A stretch of 64,000 bases of DNA from Hymenobacter terrenus. GTDB lineage: Bacteria; Bacteroidota; Bacteroidia; Cytophagales; Hymenobacteraceae. Of the stretch, positions 60,891 to 64,000 are shown in pieces. Location of the stretch: the NCBI RefSeq assembly GCF_000972495.1, contig NZ_LATM01000024.1, forward strand, positions 1 through 64,000, read 5' to 3'. The position numbers and the translations under genes are program-made. Within the stretch, counting starts at the first letter, position 1. Each line of letters opens with the position of its first letter. A model generated the notes under the pieces. It searched no databases, had not been told where the DNA came from, and was given only the letters and a program-made list of their open reading frames with translations.

Positions 60891-61772
60891 TTAGCGGCCT
60901 CCGAAAAGCCCGCCGAGCATGCCGCCCAGACCGCCATTGAGCAGGCCACCCAACCCAGCGCCCCCGGCGCTGGCGGGCTGGGAATTGGGCCGGCCACCCA
61001 AGCCACCGAGGATGGACATCATCGAGCCCAAGCCACCGCTGCCGATGCCGGAGCCCTGCTGTGGCACGTTGGACCCGGAGTTACCGCCGAGTAAACCACT
61101 TAGCATGCCGCCACCCAAAAGCCCTCCCAGCATGCCACCGAGCCCGCTGTGAGCTGCTCCACCTAGTAGGCCGCCCAGCGAACCGCTGCCGCCACCCTGA
61201 TTGCCGTAGCCCTGTTGGTGTTGGCCGCCGCTCATCACCCGGGAAATAACCATCGGGGCTACCACGCCCAGCAGCCCGGTCATGAGTGCACTTTTGGGGA
61301 TGCCCACGTTGGACAGCTTATCGCCGATGCTGCTGAAGAAGCCCTGCTTGGCCGGGTCTTGTGGGTCGTGGGGCACGCTGGCGGCTTGGTCGACCACCGT
61401 TTCCAGCGCTTGCTTTTGCTCCGGGTTGATACCAAGGTATTGCGCCATCTTGCCAATCATGGCCTCCTCATCGTTGGCATAGGAGCCGTCGGCTCGCGCG
61501 AAACTGATGAGGTCGGTAACAAGGGAGAAGCGCAGGTCGCTGTTTTTTAGTACGTCGAGGCTCTGTTGAATGCTTTGGTTGGTGGCATCCTGCGCGGCGG
61601 CCAGCACTTGCTGAGTAGCGCCGCCGGATAGGCCGGCCTGTTGGGTCAGGGCCTGTAAAAACTCGGTTTCTGTCCCCGATGCCTGACGGTCAGCCGTGGC
61701 CAAGCTGGCAATGGCGCTCAGGTAAGCGGTTTTTTCTGCTTCGGAATAATTCTGGAGGAGTTGGGCATCCAT
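60891..61772 (-). CDS. TerB-like protein with glycine-rich C-terminus
   Basis: 293 residues. A helical TerB-like domain (~1-135; EKTAYLSAIASLATADRQAS, DLISFARADGSYANDEEAMI) contains the acidic metal-binding-type ADGxYxxxE pattern. A hydrophobic stretch (~158-178) then leads to a low-complexity tail (~185-293) built of GGLLGG, GMLGGLLGGGM and similar units. TerB domains occur in tellurite resistance and metal-stress proteins. The tail may self-assemble or insert in the membrane. No other ter gene is nearby. Confidence 0.75.
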   Translation of the reverse strand: MDAQLLQNYSEAEKTAYLSAIASLATADRQASGTETEFLQALTQQAGLSGGATQQVLAAAQDATNQSIQQSLDVLKNSDLRFSLVTDLISFARADGSYANDEEAMIGKMAQYLGINPEQKQALETVVDQAASVPHDPQDPAKQGFFSSIGDKLSNVGIPKSALMTGLLGVVAPMVISRVMSGGQHQQGYGNQGGGSGSLGGLLGGAAHSGLGGMLGGLLGGGMLSGLLGGNSGSNVPQQGSGIGSGGLGSMMSILGGLGGRPNSQPASAGGAGLGGLLNGGLGGMLGGLFGGR

Positions 61773-61961
61773 GGGGAAGATTGGTTAAAAGTGAATTTGG
61801 AAGGCTTAACGATGCCGATGGGAATACGTTGCTTACCAGCAACCCGGCCCAGACGTACTTTTTTACCGATTGTGGATAAAATTTCTGCCTCTGAAAATGA
61901 ATTTGTTGGTTCATTGGCGACCTCCAAAACGAAATATTCCGGCCATTAAAACAGAAAATCG

Positions 61962-61993
61962 TTTGGCATTTTCAAAAACACCTCCCATCTTTG
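61962..61993 (+). promoter_or_regulatory. Promoter of the first tRNA-Val
   Basis: TTTG (61962-61965), 20 bp, then CATCTTTG (61986-61993), one base off TAnnTTTG, 24 bp before the mature tRNA. Confidence 0.45.
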
Positions 61994-62016
61994 CAATCCC
62001 AAACGGAAACACCCAC

Positions 62017-62091
62017 GGGGGATTAGCTCAGCTGGTTCAGAGCATCTGCCTTACAAGCAGAGGGTCGTAGGTTCGAACCCTACATCCCCCA
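62017..62091 (+). tRNA. tRNA-Val (TAC anticodon)
   Basis: Cloverleaf of 75 nt: acceptor GGGGGAT/ATCCCCC, D-arm GCTC...GAGC, anticodon stem TCTGC/GCAGA with loop CTTACAA (anticodon TAC), T-arm GTAGG-TTCGAAC-CCTAC, discriminator A. CCA is not encoded. Confidence 0.96.
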
Positions 62092-62099
62092 CATTGATT

Positions 62100-62132
62100 A
62101 ACAGCCATTTAGGCATTGCCTAAGTGGCTGTT
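62100..62132 (+). terminator. Terminator after tRNA-Val (TAC)
   Basis: AACAGCCA...TGGCTGTT (62100-62107/62125-62132) with an inner TTAGGC/GCCTAA stem and a following T-rich run. Confidence 0.75.
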
Positions 62133-62179
62133 TTATTTCTGGTACCTATAAGTACATTCGGTGCTTTTCTTTTCTCTAT

Positions 62180-62254
62180 GGGAGGTTAGCTCAGTTGGTT
62201 TAGAGCGCTTGCTTCACACGCAAGAGGTCGAAGGTTCGAATCCTTTACTTCCCA
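62180..62254 (+). tRNA. tRNA-Val (CAC anticodon)
   Basis: Cloverleaf of 75 nt: acceptor GGGAGGT/ACTTCCC (one G-T pair), D-arm GCTC...GAGC, anticodon stem CTTGC/GCAAG with loop TTCACAC (anticodon CAC), T-arm GAAGG-TTCGAAT-CCTTT, discriminator A. CCA is not encoded. Confidence 0.95.
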
Positions 62255-62262
62255 CATCGATT

Positions 62263-62297
62263 AACAGCCACCTAGCTCCGTTTGCTAGGTGGCTGTT
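62263..62297 (+). terminator. Terminator after tRNA-Val (CAC)
   Basis: A 14-bp perfect stem (62263-62276 with 62284-62297), beginning with the same GATTAACAGCCA as the terminator of the first tRNA, followed by a T-rich stretch. Confidence 0.8.
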
Positions 62298-62323
62298 CTA
62301 ATTTTGGTTTAATCAAGCTGAAC

Positions 62324-62533
62324 TTAGCCATAGGTCTGAAATCGAGCGACCAGTACCCGTTGGCCGCAACGTGTGTGGCCAAGGATTGCTTGAGGCGAGT
62401 GGGCACGCGTTTTTTTCAGGCGCTGGGGCAAGTGTAGCCCCATAGCTCGGTAGGTACGCCAAATGCGCTGCTTATGGTTGATGACCCGGCCGTGCTCGTG
62501 CACAACCTGAGCTTGCTGTTGCAAAATCGCCAC
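62324..62533 (-). mobile_element. IS3-family transposase (OrfB) remnant
   Basis: One frame reads INHKQRIWRTYRAMGLHLPQ, matching the NHKRVYRLYRELGL segment of IS3 OrfB. A shift at the A7 run (~62411) continues KKRVPTRLKQSLATHVAANG and YWSLDF, the P-N-Q-x-WSLDF region just before the catalytic DDE core. The core itself and the inverted repeats are missing. It is a dead fragment immediately downstream of two tRNA genes. Confidence 0.6.
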
Positions 62534-62713
62534 GATTTAGGCTCTGCTGAATCGCCTTTTTTTATTTCGCAATCGTCAGGTAGAGAAAATACGCTTTTCT
62601 CTACTGCCAACTGGCTCACTTAGGCCGGAAGTCTACAAACCGCTGCCCTTCCCTTGTGGACTACCGCTCACCGCGGCAATTCCAATCCAACCTCCCTTAG
62701 TTCGCTTTGTATT

Positions 62714-62905
62714 TTAACGATTGAGGTATACTTGGACATCTGCCGGGAGGGGCCCGACGGCCAGCACGGCATTGCGAAGCTGAGTTTCGGAGCAGCGGAA
62801 AGCCTGGCACCAATAGTTCACGGCAATGGTGGACTGCAAATTGATGCGGGTAAGGTCGACAGAGGACGGAGGTTGCAAGGGCAGTAGGGGATAATAAAGA
62901 AACAT
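62714..62905 (-). CDS. DUF3606 domain protein
   Basis: 63 residues from ATG 62905 (MFLYYPLLPLQPP); the frame is open further upstream, but that part is not conserved. The core DLTRINLQSTIAVNYWCQAF, CSETQLRNAVLAVGPLPADV matches DUF3606 (D-x-x-R-I-N...YW...F-x-V-S...L-x-x-A-V-x-x-V-G). The domain has a short helix-turn-helix-like fold of unknown function. Confidence 0.7.
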   Translation of the reverse strand: MFLYYPLLPLQPPSSVDLTRINLQSTIAVNYWCQAFRCSETQLRNAVLAVGPLPADVQVYLNR

Positions 62906-63036
62906 GGAGTCCGCCCCTCGTGGTAAACGAGGTGCAGCCTTCCAGTGTAAGACCATTATTTCGGGGCTGCTAGTTCCGTTTAGGACGGTTGGCCGGCCAC
63001 GTTTGGGCGGGTACATGAGCAGCGAAATAATCAAGT

Positions 63037-63067
63037 TTTAGTACAGCGTTATCTTTTATTACCTTTG
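63037..63067 (+). promoter_or_regulatory. Promoter of the basic-tailed small protein
   Basis: TTTA (63037-63040), exactly 19 bp, TACCTTTG (63060-63067), a perfect TAnnTTTG. The start codon is 36 nt further on, with GAAAAGA just before it. Confidence 0.6.
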
Positions 63068-63103
63068 GCCGTAACTACTACTTCACTCTAGCACCAGAAA
63101 AGA

Positions 63104-63373
63104 ATGGCTCTGAACTTTGATGAATTCCAAAAAGTCGTGGAAACGGCGCAGCAAGCAGACGCGGTGAAAGCGGACCTGAAACGCACCTTGAAGAAGGTAA
63201 CGAGTGCCTTGAGCAATCTGCAGGCCGCACTCGGCGAAATGGAAACCGTGCTGTCGGACGAGTACGTCTCGACTCCGAGGGAGCGTAAGCCTCGTCAGCC
63301 GCGTGTGCCTAAAGAAGGCGCGGAGCCCGGTGCAGCCCCCAAAAAGCCAGGTCGCCCAAAGAAAACGGCATAA
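63104..63373 (+). CDS. Small coiled-coil protein with basic AT-hook-like tail
   Basis: 89 residues. The N-terminal ~50 form a coiled coil (FQKVVETAQQADAVKADLKR, KVTSALSNLQAALGEMETVL). The tail is basic and Pro-rich (RKPRQPRVPK...KKPGRPKKTA) and ends in PGRPKK, close to the AT-hook core. No family was recognised. It could bind DNA or another polyanion. It has its own promoter and terminator, so it is a real monocistronic gene. Confidence 0.75.
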   Translation: MALNFDEFQKVVETAQQADAVKADLKRTLKKVTSALSNLQAALGEMETVLSDEYVSTPRERKPRQPRVPKEGAEPGAAPKKPGRPKKTA

Positions 63374-63393
63374 GTACAAACGGAGTGAAAACG

Positions 63394-63419
63394 GCCCCTG
63401 CTCTTTTTAAGGCAGGGGC
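63394..63419 (+). terminator. Rho-independent terminator
   Basis: GCCCCTGC (63394-63401) pairs with GCAGGGGC (63412-63419) and is followed by TATTGTTTT, 21 bp past the stop. Confidence 0.75.
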
Positions 63420-63518
63420 TATTGTTTTGCTATAGTAGCCATCAAATTCGGGTTCGGGAATCCTTACAGACACGGGCAACAGTGCTTAGCAGGTGTGGTC
63501 CATTAGCTGTCTTCCTGC

Positions 63519-64000
63519 CTAGCTTTTCTTCTCACCTTGAGCTGGGGGCGCCAGCACCTTAACCTTATCGGCTTTGGCCAGGCCTGAGGTTATCTCTACG
63601 TTGATGCCATCGGAAAGGCCGGTTTTTACCAGGCGCTTACTGAATTGCTGAGGTGCGGTTTCCACTTCCACAAATACGCTGTCCTTGTTCACCTTGCCGA
63701 ATTGTAGCAGGCTTTCCCGAATGGCCAGCACCTGGTGACGGCGGCCCAACACGATGTCGCCATTGGCCGAGTAATTAGCCCGCAGAAACTGACCCGGCTT
63801 GAGTTTGAGCCGCGCCCGCACCTGAAACTTGATAGCGCCTTCTTCGGCCAGGCCCTTGGGGGCGATGTACTCCAAGGTAGCTGGAAAGGTCTGATTTTCG
63901 AGCGCGCCAATGGTCAGGTTCAGATCCATGCCTTCGCGCACCTTGCCCACCTCGCTTTCGTCGATTTTGCCCTCAAACACAAGGCTCTGCATGTCGGCGA
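63519..64000 (-). CDS. RND efflux periplasmic adaptor (HlyD/MFP family), C-terminal part
   Basis: The frame is open to the right edge, so the N-terminus is cut off. The visible 160 residues include the end of the beta-barrel domain (GKIDESEVGKVREGMDLNLT, FPATLEYIAPKGLAEEGAIK, FQVRARLKLKPGQFLRANYS) and the membrane-proximal domain (VLAIRESLLQF, VFVEVETAPQQFSKRLVKTG, VEITSGLAKADKVKV). It links an inner-membrane pump to an outer-membrane channel. The pump genes are presumably elsewhere. Confidence 0.9.
   Translation of the reverse strand, partial: ADMQSLVFEGKIDESEVGKVREGMDLNLTIGALENQTFPATLEYIAPKGLAEEGAIKFQVRARLKLKPGQFLRANYSANGDIVLGRRHQVLAIRESLLQFGKVNKDSVFVEVETAPQQFSKRLVKTGLSDGINVEITSGLAKADKVKVLAPPAQGEKKS

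Noticed and set aside
1..64000. CRISPR array, prophage or complete insertion sequence
   Set aside because: No regularly spaced identical repeats, no phage structural genes, and only one transposase fragment were seen.

Overview
The window looks like a chromosomal segment of a high-GC member of the Bacteroidota, most likely Hymenobacter-like (Cytophagales). This is inferred from family content: SusC/SusD pairs, a T9SS C-terminal sorting domain, an ECF sigma/FecR/TonB cluster, LytTR and HisKA_2 signalling, DUF4142 lipoproteins, an orphan TssD of the T6SSiii type, and TTTG-N19-TAnnTTTG-like promoters. It was not confirmed by any database search.

Layout. 1-10.4 kb: a minus-strand accessory run with a broken T9SS-exported beta-helix protein, several small NAD(P)-dependent oxidoreductases (SDR, NmrA, SDR-like, F420-reductase-like), an SMP-30 propeller, NTF2-like and outer-membrane proteins, and two frameshifted genes. 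10.6-15.8 kb: a TPR histidine kinase overlapping a REC-GAF-GAF-GAF-sigma54 activator. 16-18.9 kb: an ECF42-type sigma factor with its usual DGPF/YciI partner and DoxX-like genes, one degraded. 19.9-25.8 kb: DUF2264 protein, zinc-ribbon membrane protein, DoxX, Crp/Fnr, and a divergent HxlR/azoreductase-like pair. 25.9-33.3 kb: SusC, SusD and an M14 peptidase in one direction. 34-36.3 kb: a frameshifted orphan TssD and a phospholipase C-like protein.

36.8-44.9 kb is the most interesting block: ECF sigma, FecR anti-sigma, a protein joining an STN sensor domain to a 16-residue AGLxN repeat, a TonB receptor without its own STN, then a convergent LytTR/LytS two-component pair with three phased TTCATCC repeats upstream. 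45.3-52 kb: NTF2/lipocalin-like, truncated NmrA, bestrophin, DoxX, NTF2 and Crp/Fnr genes, then a TetR gene and a membrane-anchored SMP-30 protein, each preceded by the same 17-bp palindrome at its start codon. 52-55 kb: two DUF4142 lipoproteins and a broken lipoprotein. 55-64 kb is more core-like: enoyl-CoA hydratase, ispD, queA, MacB-type permease, MscS channel, TerB-like protein, two tRNA-Val genes, an IS3 relic, a DUF3606 protein, a small basic-tailed protein and the end of an RND adaptor.

Two window-wide themes: at least seven protein genes are broken by indels or stops (plus an IS relic), and several intergenic gaps carry related long palindromes with a GCGGACT/AGTCCGC core.
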